From JBBSNV01 sp964458605 (GTDB lineage: Bacteria; Pseudomonadota; Alphaproteobacteria; Reyranellales; JAQSWP01), in assembly GCA_964458605.1 (NCBI GenBank), contig CAYWLS010000001.1:62001-126000 (forward strand): 64,000 nt of DNA. Direction: 5' to 3'. Under the pieces are notes generated by a model that saw only the letters and a list, made by a program, of their open reading frames with translations, made no database searches and was not told the origin of the DNA. Positions 52,792 to 62,200 of the stretch are shown here, in pieces (within the stretch, counting starts at the first letter, position 1; every line of letters starts with the position of its first letter). A program made the translations under genes and the position numbers.

Positions 52792-53715
52792 TCACGATTT
52801 GGCGCGATCGACGCTGCCGCGCTTGGCGACATAGATGCCGGCCAGTACGACGATGCCGCCGACGAGCTGCCACACCACCGGCAGCTCGTGCAGGATCAGC
52901 ACCGCCAGGATGGCGGCGATCACCGGCTGCAGCAGCAGCGCCACCGAGCTGAACGCGGCCGGCAGATGGGCCAGCGAAAACGTGATGAGGCCCTGGCCGC
53001 CGGCATGGGACACCAGCGCCAGGCCGATCAGGATGATCCAGCCATGGAGCGAGGGCGCCACCAGGCTTTCGCCCTGGATCCAGCTTAGCGGCAGCAGCAG
53101 GGCGAAGGTGACGGCGCCGCTCCACAGCATCACGGTCAGGGTGCCGAGCCGGCTGCGCAGCCGGGCGATGCTGAGGATGTAGCCGCCGTAGAAGCTGCCG
53201 CAGCACAGGCCCAGCAGGTCGCCGTAGAGATGCTGCGTGCCCAGGCTGAGACTGGACGCCATCAAGGTGATCGCGCCCAGCATGGCGATGGCCAGCCCGG
53301 CCAGGAACAGCCGGCTGAAGCGCTCGCCGAAGATCAGCCACGAGCCCAGGGTGACGAAGATCGGCGCGAAATTGGCCAGCAAGGTGGCGTTGGCCACGCT
53401 GGTCAGGCCGATCGACCAGTGCCAGGTGGCGAGGTCGCCGGCGAACATGAAGCCGGCCAAGGCCAACAGCGGCCAATCGGCCCGGGTTGGGCGGCGCGTG
53501 GCGCGCTCCGCCGGCACCACCTGCTGGAACAGCGCCAGCGCCGGCAGCGCGAACAGCACGCGATAGACCGCGGTGGCGATCGGCCCCAGCTCCGACAGGC
53601 GCACGAAGATCGGCGAGCAGGCGATGGCCGCCGCGCCCAGCAGCAGCAGCGGCAGGGCGAAACGCGCCAGGCCGGTCGGATGGGCCGGCGATCCGGCGGC
53701 GGCAGGCAGGGACAT
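52792..53715 (-). CDS. EamA/DMT-family transporter
   Basis: Ten-helix membrane protein of 307 residues with two EamA halves: FALPLLLLGAAAIACSPIFV with LSELGPIATAVYRVLFALPA in the first, GLALVSHAGGQGLITFSLAH and PAAFSSVALLLQPVIAAILA in the second. Export of metabolites such as amino acids or organic acids is usual for the family. First gene of the kinase operon; the glycerate kinase starts 11 bp after its stop. Confidence 0.88.
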   Translation of the reverse strand: MSLPAAAGSPAHPTGLARFALPLLLLGAAAIACSPIFVRLSELGPIATAVYRVLFALPALALFQQVVPAERATRRPTRADWPLLALAGFMFAGDLATWHWSIGLTSVANATLLANFAPIFVTLGSWLIFGERFSRLFLAGLAIAMLGAITLMASSLSLGTQHLYGDLLGLCCGSFYGGYILSIARLRSRLGTLTVMLWSGAVTFALLLPLSWIQGESLVAPSLHGWIILIGLALVSHAGGQGLITFSLAHLPAAFSSVALLLQPVIAAILAVLILHELPVVWQLVGGIVVLAGIYVAKRGSVDRAKS

Positions 53716-53850
53716 GGCGCCATGCTATCGCGTCGCGCGCGGCCCTGCCACGGCGTCGGCGCATGGCCGCTTGCGCAGGGCGAGATGTCCGCGCGCTTGA
53801 CCGCGCCACCGCCGCGCCGATAGCGTGGCGCCTTCATCGCCAGGGTGCTT

Positions 53851-54624
53851 ATGGCTTCGCTGCTCGGTCCCGACGACCCGCCGCCGTTCCAGATTCTCAA
53901 TCCCGACGCCACCACGCCGCTGCTGCTGCTGTGCGATCACGCCAGCCGGGCGGTGCCGGCCGCGCTCGACCGTCTGGGCCTGCCCGATGCGGAGCTGTCG
54001 CGCCATATCGGCTGGGATATCGGCGCCGCCGCCGTGGCGCGGCTGCTGGCGCAAGCCTTCGGGGCGCGGCTGGTCACCTCGGGCTACTCGCGGCTGGTGA
54101 TCGACTGCAACCGCAAGCCGGGCTACCCGTCTTCCATTCCGCCGATCAGCGACGGCACGGTGGTGCCGGGCAATCGCGGACTGTCCGATATCGATCGGGT
54201 GACGCGAGCGGACGCCTGTTTCTGGCCCTATCATCGCGCCATCGACGCCCAGCTTGCCGCGCTGATGGCGCTGGGCCCCAAGCCGGCCGTAGTGGTGATC
54301 CATTCCTTCACGCCGCGCATGAACGAGTTCGACCGGCCCTGGCATCTGGGCGTGCTGTGGGACCAGGACGGGCGGCTGGCTCAGCCGCTGCTGCACCACC
54401 TTGGCCAGGCTTCGGGTGTGATGGTGGGCGACAACGAGCCCTATTCGGGTCGCGGCGAGCAGGAATATACGATCGGCGCCCATGCCGTGCCGCACGACCT
54501 GCCGCGCGTCTCGATCGAGATCCGCCAGGACCTGATCGGCGACGATGCCGGCGTGCGCCATTGGGCCAATGTGCTGCAGCCGGCGATCGCCGCCGCGCTC
54601 AAGGATGCGGGCTACCAGTTCTAA
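53851..54624 (+). CDS. N-formylglutamate amidohydrolase-like protein
   Basis: Protein of 257 residues in the FGase (HutG-like) family of zinc hydrolases. LLCDHASRAVP carries the first metal His, IGWDIGAAAVARLLA the Asp, VVIHSFTPRMNEFDRP a His, and VSIEIRQDLI the Glu that closes the active site. The start is taken as ATG 53851; a GTG 6 bases before is possible. True N-formylglutamate activity is not sure because many alphaproteobacterial members have unknown substrates. Confidence 0.87.
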   Translation: MASLLGPDDPPPFQILNPDATTPLLLLCDHASRAVPAALDRLGLPDAELSRHIGWDIGAAAVARLLAQAFGARLVTSGYSRLVIDCNRKPGYPSSIPPISDGTVVPGNRGLSDIDRVTRADACFWPYHRAIDAQLAALMALGPKPAVVVIHSFTPRMNEFDRPWHLGVLWDQDGRLAQPLLHHLGQASGVMVGDNEPYSGRGEQEYTIGAHAVPHDLPRVSIEIRQDLIGDDAGVRHWANVLQPAIAAALKDAGYQF

Positions 54625-54626
54625 CC

Positions 54627-54714
54627 GTCATGCTGAGCGCTAGCGAAGCATCTTGCCTCAGCCCGCACGATCTATCGGTAAGGATAAGGTCCTTCGCTAT
54701 CGCTCAGGACGACG
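54627..54714. repeat. GAAGCATCTTGC-type intergenic repeat, copy 3
   Basis: Close to the copy at 19102: CGTCATGCTGAGCG, AGCGAAGCATCTTGCCTC, CGATCTATCGG, AAGGTCCTTCGCTATCGCTC, AGGACGACG. It stands between convergent genes and is flanked by their stop codons within 2 to 7 bases. Confidence 0.8.
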
Positions 54715-54720
54715 AAGGTC

Positions 54721-55065
54721 TCAGTGGCCGCCTTCGTGCAGGATCGCCTGGCGCAGCCCGGTGTCGTAGTCCAGCCCGACCTTGTGCAGGGTCACCGAGT
54801 TGGGGAAGTCGGTGCTGACCAGCCCCTTGCGCTCCAGCGCCGCCCACACGCCGCCGTTCTGCAGGCCGGTGGCGTCGGCGCCGGACACCATGTAATGGCC
54901 GACATGGACGTGGTTGCCATGGGCATGCGGCAGGGCGGTGATCTTGACCGAGCCGTCGGCTTCGTTGCGCTCGGCGGCCTCGGGCAGCTCGGCCACCGCC
55001 TGCAGGATGGTCAGGGTCTTGAGCTGCAAGGTATTGAGATTGAGCGGGTTTTTCTTGATCGACAT
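54721..55065 (-). CDS. Conserved-type small histidine-rich protein, unknown function
   Basis: Protein of 114 residues: MSIKKNPLNLNTLQLKTLTI at the start, ALPHAHGNHVHVGHYMVSG in the middle and a short His-bearing end (ILHEGGH). The clustered histidines may bind a metal. It resembles short conserved alphaproteobacterial hypotheticals but I know no function. ATG 55065 is preferred over a longer start (55119), which would run into the divergent promoter of the DUF1244 gene. Confidence 0.7.
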   Translation of the reverse strand: MSIKKNPLNLNTLQLKTLTILQAVAELPEAAERNEADGSVKITALPHAHGNHVHVGHYMVSGADATGLQNGGVWAALERKGLVSTDFPNSVTLHKVGLDYDTGLRQAILHEGGH

Positions 55066-55099
55066 GGCGGTCCTGTGCGGTTCGGGGCGGCCGTTGCTT

Positions 55100-55129
55100 T
55101 TGATCGGCCGGGCGCCCAAGTGCTACACT
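55100..55129 (+). promoter_or_regulatory. Predicted promoter of the DUF1244 gene
   Basis: TTGATC (4 of 6) and TACACT (4 of 6) with 18 bases between; start near 55136, AAGGAG before the ATG at 55161. It lies in the divergent gap with the His-rich-protein gene. Confidence 0.5.
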
Positions 55130-55160
55130 CTGGACAGGGCAGCGGCAAGGAGCCGATACG

Positions 55161-55454
55161 ATGGACGACAAGACCAGGACCGAGCTGGAAGCGGCGGCGT
55201 TCCGCCGGTTGGTGCAGCATCTGCAGGAACGCACCGACGTGCAGAACATCGACCTGATGAACCTGGCCGGGTTCTGCCGCAACTGCCTGTCGCGCTGGTA
55301 TCGCGAGGAATCGGAAAAGCGCGGCACGCCGGTCAGCGATCCGGCCGCCCGCGAAATCGTCTACGGCATGCCCTACGACCAGTGGAAGGCGAAATACCAG
55401 AAAGCCGCCTCGAGCGAGCAGCAGCAGAAATTCGCCAATAGCCACAAGCATTAA
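55161..55454 (+). CDS. DUF1244 protein
   Basis: Small protein of 97 residues with the DUF1244 signature: AAFRRLVQHLQERTDVQN, GFCRNCLSRWYREESEKRG and AREIVYGMPYDQWKAKYQ. A Cys-x2-Cys pair (CRNC) may bind metal. It is widespread in Alpha- and Gammaproteobacteria, with solved structures but no assigned function. Ends in a His/Lys-rich tail. Confidence 0.92.
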   Translation: MDDKTRTELEAAAFRRLVQHLQERTDVQNIDLMNLAGFCRNCLSRWYREESEKRGTPVSDPAAREIVYGMPYDQWKAKYQKAASSEQQQKFANSHKH

Positions 55455-55580
55455 GCCCGGCCGGGACGGCGGCAGTTATCCCGGTTATCCCCCTTTTTAG
55501 ACCCGCCTGCGCCGTTGTGATGAGGCACCGGCGGCTCTAGCTTGCCGCCTGTGTAATTGCGTTTTCAGGGAGCACGTGAC

Positions 55581-55850
55581 ATGCCGGATGGCGCCAAACT
55601 GGGCGGCAAGCGCAGCGAGACTTTTGCCGCCGAACGCCTGACTTCGTTCATCGAGCGCATCGAGAAGCTGGAGGAGGAGCGCGCATCGCTGGGCGCCGAC
55701 ATGCGCGAGGTCTATTCCGAGGCCAAGGGCTCGGGCTTCGACGTCAAGACCATGCGCCAGCTCGTGCGCCTGCGCAAACTGGAGCCGGCCGAGCGCGCCG
55801 AGCAGACCGAGCTGCTCGACATCTACATGCAGGCGCTGGGCATGGCGTAG
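55581..55850 (+). CDS. gapR: GapR, nucleoid-associated DNA-binding protein (DUF2312)
   Basis: Protein of 89 residues, the size and pattern of GapR: ERLTSFIERIEKLEEERASL (coiled coil), GADMREVYSEAKGSGFDVKT and MRQLVRLRKLEPAERAEQTE. In Caulobacter GapR clamps overtwisted DNA ahead of replication and transcription and stimulates topoisomerases. Essentially restricted to Alphaproteobacteria, it supports the lineage call. CAGGGAGC precedes ATG 55581; an upstream in-frame ATG at 55557 lacks a good site. Confidence 0.93.
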   Translation: MPDGAKLGGKRSETFAAERLTSFIERIEKLEEERASLGADMREVYSEAKGSGFDVKTMRQLVRLRKLEPAERAEQTELLDIYMQALGMA

Positions 55851-55897
55851 AGCGGCCCGCCCCGCCGCATCAGGCGCCGCATTGTTCCCCGCCTGAC

Positions 55898-56512
55898 ATG
55901 ACCGTCACGATCTATGGCGTTCCCGCCTCGCGCGCCTTCCGGCCGATCTGGATGGCGCACGAGCTGGGCCTGGCCTACGACAACGTGCCGATCGCCTTCA
56001 CCGGCGGCGCCAACAAGGCGCCGGACTATCTGGCGATCAACCCGGCCGGCAAGGTGCCGACGCTGGTCGACGGCGATTTCGTGCTGTGGGAGTCGATGGC
56101 GATCGATTTCTACCTGGCCAGGAAATACGACAACGGCACCGGCATCGCCCCGCGCGGCCTGGAAGAAGAGGCGCTGGCGCTGCAATGGACCTTGTTCGCC
56201 ACCAACCATCTCGAGCAGGCGGTGATCGACTGGGCGTTCAACGCCATGGTGCTGCCGCCGGCTAAGCGCGATGCCCAGTTGGCCGCTTCCGCGGTCGAGA
56301 AGATGCAGGCGCCGCTCAAGGTGCTGGACGGGGCGCTGCGCGACCGTCGCTGGCTGGTCGGCGACCGCTTCACCGTGGCCGACCTCAACGTCGCCGCCGC
56401 GCTCTACCGCCTGCTGTGGATGGAACTGCCGCAGGTGGTGGCGGTCGACGCCTGGCTCGACCGCTGCCTGACCCGGCCGGCGGCGCTGGCCGCGCGCAAG
56501 CTGCGCGAATAG
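55898..56512 (+). CDS. Glutathione S-transferase
   Basis: GST of 204 residues. Thioredoxin-like N-domain with NPAGKVPTLVDGDFVLWESM (the cis-Pro and the Glu-Ser glutathione contact), and alpha-helical C-domain with GDRFTVADLNVAAALYRLLW. The catalytic Ser/Cys region is VPASRAFRPIWMAHELGL. Possible role in detoxification or an isomerase step. No clear operon partner; 33 bp from the DTW gene. Confidence 0.9.
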   Translation: MTVTIYGVPASRAFRPIWMAHELGLAYDNVPIAFTGGANKAPDYLAINPAGKVPTLVDGDFVLWESMAIDFYLARKYDNGTGIAPRGLEEEALALQWTLFATNHLEQAVIDWAFNAMVLPPAKRDAQLAASAVEKMQAPLKVLDGALRDRRWLVGDRFTVADLNVAAALYRLLWMELPQVVAVDAWLDRCLTRPAALAARKLRE

Positions 56513-56545
56513 AATTGCCCGGCCAGCGGTGCTAAACCATCGCCC

Positions 56546-57238
56546 ATGCCCAATCCGACCGTCCGTTCAACCGACAATCCGACCGCCCCGGCAAGCGAGA
56601 CCGTCTGTGCCCGCTGCGCCAAGCCCGAGGGCCTGTGCGTGTGCGACGCCATCCAGCGCATCGACAACCGGCTGTTCGTGCTGATCCTGCAGCACCCGCA
56701 GGAGAAGCGCGAGGCCCTGGCCACGGCGCCGCTGCTGGCCGCGTCGCTGGCCCATGCCAAGCTGGTGGTCGGCCTGTCCTGGCCCAATCTGCGCCGCGTG
56801 CTGGGCCGCGACGTCGATGCAAGGCGCTGGGGCGTGCTCTATCTCGGCTCGACCGAAGGCAAGGCGCCGCTCGCCGCGGTCGACCGCAAGGGCAAGGCGC
56901 TGGCCCACCAGGAGGCGCTGCTGCACGGGCTGGAAGGGCTGATCGTGCTCGACGGCAGTTGGAGCCAGGCCAAGGCGCTGTGGTGGCGCAATCCCTGGCT
57001 GCTGAAATGCACCCGGCTGGTCCTGAACGCGCCGTTCGCCTCGCGCTACGGCAAGCTGCGGCGCGAGCCGCGCCGCGAGGGCCTGGCGAGCCTGGAATCG
57101 GTGGCCTTTGCGCTCAGCGAGCTGGAAGGCGATCCGGCGATTTTCGAGCGCCTGCTCACGCCATTCGAGGCGCTGCTCGACCGCTATAAAGCGGCCAACC
57201 CCCGCCCCGCCAAATCCGCCGCGCCGCAGGTTCAGTAG
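56546..57238 (+). CDS. DTW-domain protein, tRNA aminocarboxypropyltransferase-like
   Basis: Protein of 230 residues of the DTW family (TapT/TuaA), which forms acp3U in tRNA using SAM. The N-terminal zinc-binding CARCAKPEGLCVCD has four cysteines, then LILQHPQEKREALATAPLL. The DTW signature is LDGSWSQAKALWWRNPWL, with Ser in place of the Thr. RLVLNAPFASRYGKLRREP follows. The 3' end overlaps the convergent DUF429 gene by seven bases. Confidence 0.9.
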   Translation: MPNPTVRSTDNPTAPASETVCARCAKPEGLCVCDAIQRIDNRLFVLILQHPQEKREALATAPLLAASLAHAKLVVGLSWPNLRRVLGRDVDARRWGVLYLGSTEGKAPLAAVDRKGKALAHQEALLHGLEGLIVLDGSWSQAKALWWRNPWLLKCTRLVLNAPFASRYGKLRREPRREGLASLESVAFALSELEGDPAIFERLLTPFEALLDRYKAANPRPAKSAAPQVQ

Positions 57239-57969
57239 CAGATTTCCATACGGAGCCCACGCGCGTCGCGCTGCGGCCGGGATTGCAGCGGCAGGCGCAC
57301 CGCCTCGTCGCGATAGAGTCGCTCGGCGGTGCGGCTGAGCGCGATGGCATCGAGTGCATCGTCGATGCCGACGCCCTTTGGCAATTTATTGGGCGGCAGC
57401 CTGTCGAGCCGGCCCACGACGATACCGTGACGCTCGAGCAGGCCGCGGCGTTCGCGCTGACCTCGCGGCGTCCGCTTCCGTGAAAGGAGCGGCGTGCCGC
57501 CATTCATCAGTGCGAAGGCCAGCTCGGGATGGGCTTCGACCAGCCGGCGCTGGCGGGAAGGGGTGATGAAATCGTCCAGCTCGCGCAGCTTGGGCAGCAG
57601 GTGGAAAGCCTGTTGCGACAGGCCGATGCCGCCGTCCTGCCGGTTGAGCCGCAGCGCCTCGGCATAGCTGGCGGCGCCCAGCGCGGCGCGGCAGGGGATG
57701 GAGAACACCGAACTCGACTTGCCCGGCAGCTTCCGGCGCGCCGCCTTCTCGCAATCGCGCCCGCCCGGCACGGCGCGCTCGGCCAGCCCCATCGGCATGT
57801 CGATCGCCAGCATGGCCGGCCGCTCGGGCAGGCTGGCCAGATCGGCGATGCGGGGCAGCAAGCGCAGCACGACGGCGCTGTCGCCCAGCCGGCGCAGCGC
57901 CAATATCCAGCCGGCGCGGCAGCCGTCGATGCCGCCCAGCCACACGATCTTTTTCCCGGACGTGCCCAC
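57232..57969 (-). CDS. DUF429 family protein (RNase-H-like fold)
   Basis: Protein of 245 residues with the DUF429 pattern, predicted RNase H-like nuclease fold: GIDGCRAGWILALRR, MLAIDMPMGLAERAVPGGRD, SSVFSIPCRAAL and VEAHPELAFALMNGG, with acidic residues at the expected active-site places (Asp in GIDG and AIDMP, Glu in EAHPE, Asp in GIDDALDAIAL). Start is a GTG at 57969, the only one possible in this frame. Function unknown. Overlaps the DTW gene's stop by seven bases. Confidence 0.85.
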   Translation of the reverse strand: MGTSGKKIVWLGGIDGCRAGWILALRRLGDSAVVLRLLPRIADLASLPERPAMLAIDMPMGLAERAVPGGRDCEKAARRKLPGKSSSVFSIPCRAALGAASYAEALRLNRQDGGIGLSQQAFHLLPKLRELDDFITPSRQRRLVEAHPELAFALMNGGTPLLSRKRTPRGQRERRGLLERHGIVVGRLDRLPPNKLPKGVGIDDALDAIALSRTAERLYRDEAVRLPLQSRPQRDARGLRMEICY

Positions 57970-58038
57970 GGGGGCGATGATGCGCGAGAAGCCGCTGCAC
58001 CGGAAGCGGCCCCGAGAAGCCCGTCGCCTCGGGCGCGC

Positions 58039-59160
58039 TCAATGGGCCGGAAAACTCGCCTGCTGCAGCCAATGCACCACCGCGCGCAGCGCCGCGCGCT
58101 TGTCGTGGCCCTCGGCCAGCGCCTGCTCGAACACCTGGCGCTGGTGCTGCGCGGAGGTGCCGCGCCGGACGATGTCGCGGCAGCGTTCGACCTGGGTCCG
58201 GCAATCGAAGAAGTCCATGTCCTCCTGCACCAGCGCCAGCACGTGGTCGAGATAGTCCGTCACCTTGACCATGCGGTCGGTGTCGATCTCCAGCAGGTCG
58301 CCTTCGACGCCGTAGCGCTGCGCCCGCCAGCGGTTCTCGTCGATCAGCAGCCGCATCCACGGCGCCATGCCGGCATTGACGTCCTTGCGCCGCCACAGCA
58401 GGCGCAGCAGGCAGCGATAGAGCTGGGCGATGGCGATGCCGTCGTCCAGGTCGGTGACGCTGTCGGCCACGCGCAGCTCGAGCGTCGGGAACTTGCGCGA
58501 CGGTCGGATCGCCCACCACACCATGCTGGCGTCGGGGATGATGCCGGCGCCGACCAGCATGGCGACGTATCGGCGATATTCGCCCTCGTCGGCGAAGATC
58601 TCCGGCAGGCCGGTGCGCGGCAGCTCGTCGTAGATCGCCAGCCGGTAGCATTGCAGGCCGGTATCCTCGCCGCGCCAGAACGGCGAGGAGGTGCCGAGCG
58701 CCAGCAGCAGCGGCAGATAGGGCAGCACCCGGTTCATCAGGTCGATGCGCGCGGCCGGATCGGGCGGCTGCACGTGCACATGCATGCCGCAGATCAGCAG
58801 GCGGCGTCCGACCTGCTGCAGGTCGTTGACGATGTCGGCATAGCGCTGCTTCTCGGTATGCAGCGAATCGGACCAGTCGCCGAACGGATGCGTGCCGGCG
58901 GCGATCGGCGAGATGCCGTGGCTGTGCGCCACTTCGCCGACGCCCCGGCGCAGCATGACCAGTTCCTCGCGCAGCGCCGCGGCGTTCTCGTGCGGCCGGG
59001 TGCCGATCTCGATCTGCGCGCGCAGCATCTCCGGCGTGACCTGCTCGCCGAGCTTCTGGCGCGCCTGGGCGAACACGCTTTGCGGCGGATCCAGCACCAG
59101 GTGGCCGAGCGCGGTGTCGGTCAGCAGATATTCTTCTTCGATGCCGATGGTGAAAGCCAT
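58039..59160 (-). CDS. Carboxylate-amine ligase, YbdK/GCS2 family
   Basis: Protein of 373 residues like YbdK, a glutamate-cysteine-ligase-2-type enzyme with weak glutamylcysteine activity. It starts MAFTIGIEEEYLLTDTALGH; IGIEEEYLL has the metal-binding Glu triad, EIGTRPHENAAALREEL follows, then GMHVHVQPPDPAARIDLMNR and SRKFPTLELRVADSVTDLDD. ATG 59160 follows AGAGGTC; an earlier in-frame start at 59214 would add a non-homologous leader. The real substrate is unknown for most members. Confidence 0.9.
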   Translation of the reverse strand: MAFTIGIEEEYLLTDTALGHLVLDPPQSVFAQARQKLGEQVTPEMLRAQIEIGTRPHENAAALREELVMLRRGVGEVAHSHGISPIAAGTHPFGDWSDSLHTEKQRYADIVNDLQQVGRRLLICGMHVHVQPPDPAARIDLMNRVLPYLPLLLALGTSSPFWRGEDTGLQCYRLAIYDELPRTGLPEIFADEGEYRRYVAMLVGAGIIPDASMVWWAIRPSRKFPTLELRVADSVTDLDDGIAIAQLYRCLLRLLWRRKDVNAGMAPWMRLLIDENRWRAQRYGVEGDLLEIDTDRMVKVTDYLDHVLALVQEDMDFFDCRTQVERCRDIVRRGTSAQHQRQVFEQALAEGHDKRAALRAVVHWLQQASFPAH

Positions 59161-59247
59161 GACGACCTCTGGCGCCGGGGACCGGCGTCCGGTTGCGCAC
59201 CGGCCGCCGGCCACTTCGCCCAGTAGGGCGCGCGGGAGGCGCGAGGG

Positions 59248-62200
59248 CTATTCGGCGGCGGTGCGTTTGACGATGGGGGAGCGAAACGCGGCCAGCAATT
59301 CGGCTTCCTTCTTCTTGGCCTTGGCAAGGTTGGCGTCCTTGACGTGGCCATAGCCCCTGATGTCCTCGGGGATGGAAGCGATCTGCACCGCCAGCGCGTG
59401 ATTGTCGTGGTCCAGCCTGCCGAGCAGTTCCTCGATCACCGTTTCGTACTCGGCGATAACGCGCCGCTCCATCCGGCGTTCCGCGGTGCGGCCGAACGGA
59501 TCGAACGCGGTGCCGCGCAGGAACTTGAGCTTCGCCAGCAGGCCGAACGCACCCATCATCCACGATCCGAATTGCTGCTTCTGCAATTCGCCGGTCTTGG
59601 CGTCGCGCTCGGCCAGCAGCGGCGGCGCCAGATGGAATTTCACCTTGTAGTCGCCTTCGAACTGGCTCCTGAGCTGCTGCAGGAAGGCGCCGTCGGTGTA
59701 GAGCCGCGCCACCTCGTACTCGTCCTTGTAGGCCAGCAGCTTGGCGTAGTAGCGCGCCACCGCTTCGCCGAGGCCGGTCATGCCCGGCGCCTTGGCGGCC
59801 TCGACCTGGCGCACCCGCGCCACCAGGTCGCTGTAGCGCTTGGCATAGGCGGCGTTCTGGTAGCCGGTCAGGTGGCGCACGCGCCGCGCCACCAGCTCGT
59901 CGAGATTCTGCGACAGGTGATGCGGCTTCTCGATCGCGGCCGGCGGCGCGGCCAGCTTCTCCACCGCCGCCTGGTCGTGGGCGGCGCGACGGCCCCACAG
60001 GAAGGCCTTCTTGTTCATCTCGATCGCCGCGCCGTTCAGCTCGATGGCGCGTTCGATGGCCTCGCGGCCGACCGGCACCAGGCCCTTCTGCCAGGCGAAG
60101 CCCAGCATGAACAGGTTGGTGGCGATGGAATCGCCCATCAGCGCGGTGGCCACGGCCTGGGCGTCGATGAAGTCGGCATTGCCGGCGCCGGTCGCGGCCT
60201 CGATCGCCAGCTTGAGCGTGTTGCCCGGGAACTTCAGGTTGGGATCGCGGGTGAAGGCGCCGGTGATGGTCTCATGGGTGTTGATCACGGCGCGCGTGGT
60301 GCCCTGCTCGACCCGCGACAGCGCATCGGCATTGGCCGCCACCACCAGGTCGCAGCCCAGCAGCGCGTTGGCGTCGCCGGCGGCGATGCGCACGGCGTGG
60401 ATGTCTTCGGGCCGCTGGGCGATGCGCACATGGGAGATCACCGAGCCGCCCTTCTGCGACAGGCCGGTCATGTCCAGCACCGAGCAGCCCTTGCCCTCCA
60501 GATGCGCCGCCATGCCGACCAGTGCGCCGATCGTCACCACGCCGGTGCCGCCGACGCCGGTGATCAGCATGCCGTAAGGCTGCTGCTGCACGACCGGCAA
60601 GCTGGGCTCCGGCAGCGCCGGCCAGCCGGCATCGTCCGGCGTCTTGCGGGCCATGGCCTTGCCCTTGCGCAACCCGCCGCCTTCGATCGTGACGAAGCTG
60701 GGGCAGAAGCCGTTGAGGCAGGAATAGTCCTTGTTGCAGCTCGACTGGTCGATCGCCCGCTTGCGGCCGAACTCGGTCTCGACCGGCACCACGCTGAGGC
60801 AGTTCGATTTCACCGAACAGTCGCCGCAGCCTTCGCATACGGCTTCGTTGATGAACATCCGCTTGGCGGGATCGGGATACTGGCCGCGCTTGCGGCGGCG
60901 GCGCTTCTCGGCGGCGCAGGTCTGGTCGTAGATCAGCACCGACACGCCGGGCCATTGCCGCAGGTCGCGCTGCACCTGATCCAGTTCCGAGCGATGGTGC
61001 AGGGTGGTGCCGTGCGCCCATGGGGTGCCGGAGGGATATTTGCCCGGGTCGTCGGTCACCAGGGCGATGCGGCCGACGCCTTCGGCGGCCACCTGCTGGG
61101 AGATGATCCACGGCTTGAGATCGCCGTCGTGATGCTGGCCGCCGGTCATGGCGACGGCATCGTTGAACAGGATCTTGTAGGTGATGTTGACGGTCTTGGC
61201 GGCGACCGCCTGGCGCAGCGCCAGCAGGCCGGAATGGAAATAGGTGCCGTCGCCCAGGTTCTGGAACATGTGCGGCGTGTCGGTGAACGGCGCCACCCCG
61301 ACCCAGGTCGCGCCTTCGCCGCCCATATGGGTGAAGGTGCTGGTCTGGCGGTCCATGAACAGCGCCAGGGTGTGGCAGCCGATGCCGGCCATCGCCATCG
61401 AGCCTTCCGGCACCTTGGTCGAGGTGTTGTGCGGGCAGCCCGAGCAGAAATAGGGAATGCGGGCGATGCCGCCGGAATTGCGCACCGGCCGGTCGGTCTT
61501 GCGCTGCATGGCGGCGAGGCGGTTGCGCACCCGCTCGGGCATCGCTTCCAGCCCCAGCCGCTCGACCAGCACCTGGGCGATGCGCACCGGCGTCAGCTCG
61601 GCATTGGCCTGCAGCAGCACCTGGCCCTTCTCGTCGGTCTTGCCGACCAGCACCGGCCGGCGGGCGGCCTCGAGGTTAAAGAGCTGCTCCTTGATCTGGT
61701 ATTCCATCAGGGAGCGCTTTTCCTCGACCACCACGACCTCGCGCTTGCCCTCGACGAAGCGGCGGATGCCCTGCGGCTCGATCGGCCACACCAGGCCGAC
61801 CTTGTAGATGGCGATGCCCAGATGCCGGGCCAGTTCCTCGTCGATGCCCAGCTCGTCCAGCGCCTGGCGCACGTCGAGATAGGACTTGCCGGTGGTGACG
61901 ATGCCGAACGGCGCGTCGGGGCTGCCCAGCACCAGCCGGTCGAGATTGTTGGCCCGCCAATAGGCCTGCGCCGCCGGATACTTGGCGTAGAGCAGCCGCT
62001 TCTCCTGGTCGAGATAGTCGTCGGGCCAGCGGATCGACAGCCCGCCCGGCGGCAGCTCGAAATCGGTCGGCAGCGCGATCTCGACCCGGTGCGGATCGAC
62101 ATGGACCGAGGCCGAGGTGTCCACCGTCTCGGCCAGCACCTTGAACGATACCCAGCAGCCGCAATAGCGCGACATGGCGAAGGCGTGCAGGCCGAAATCC

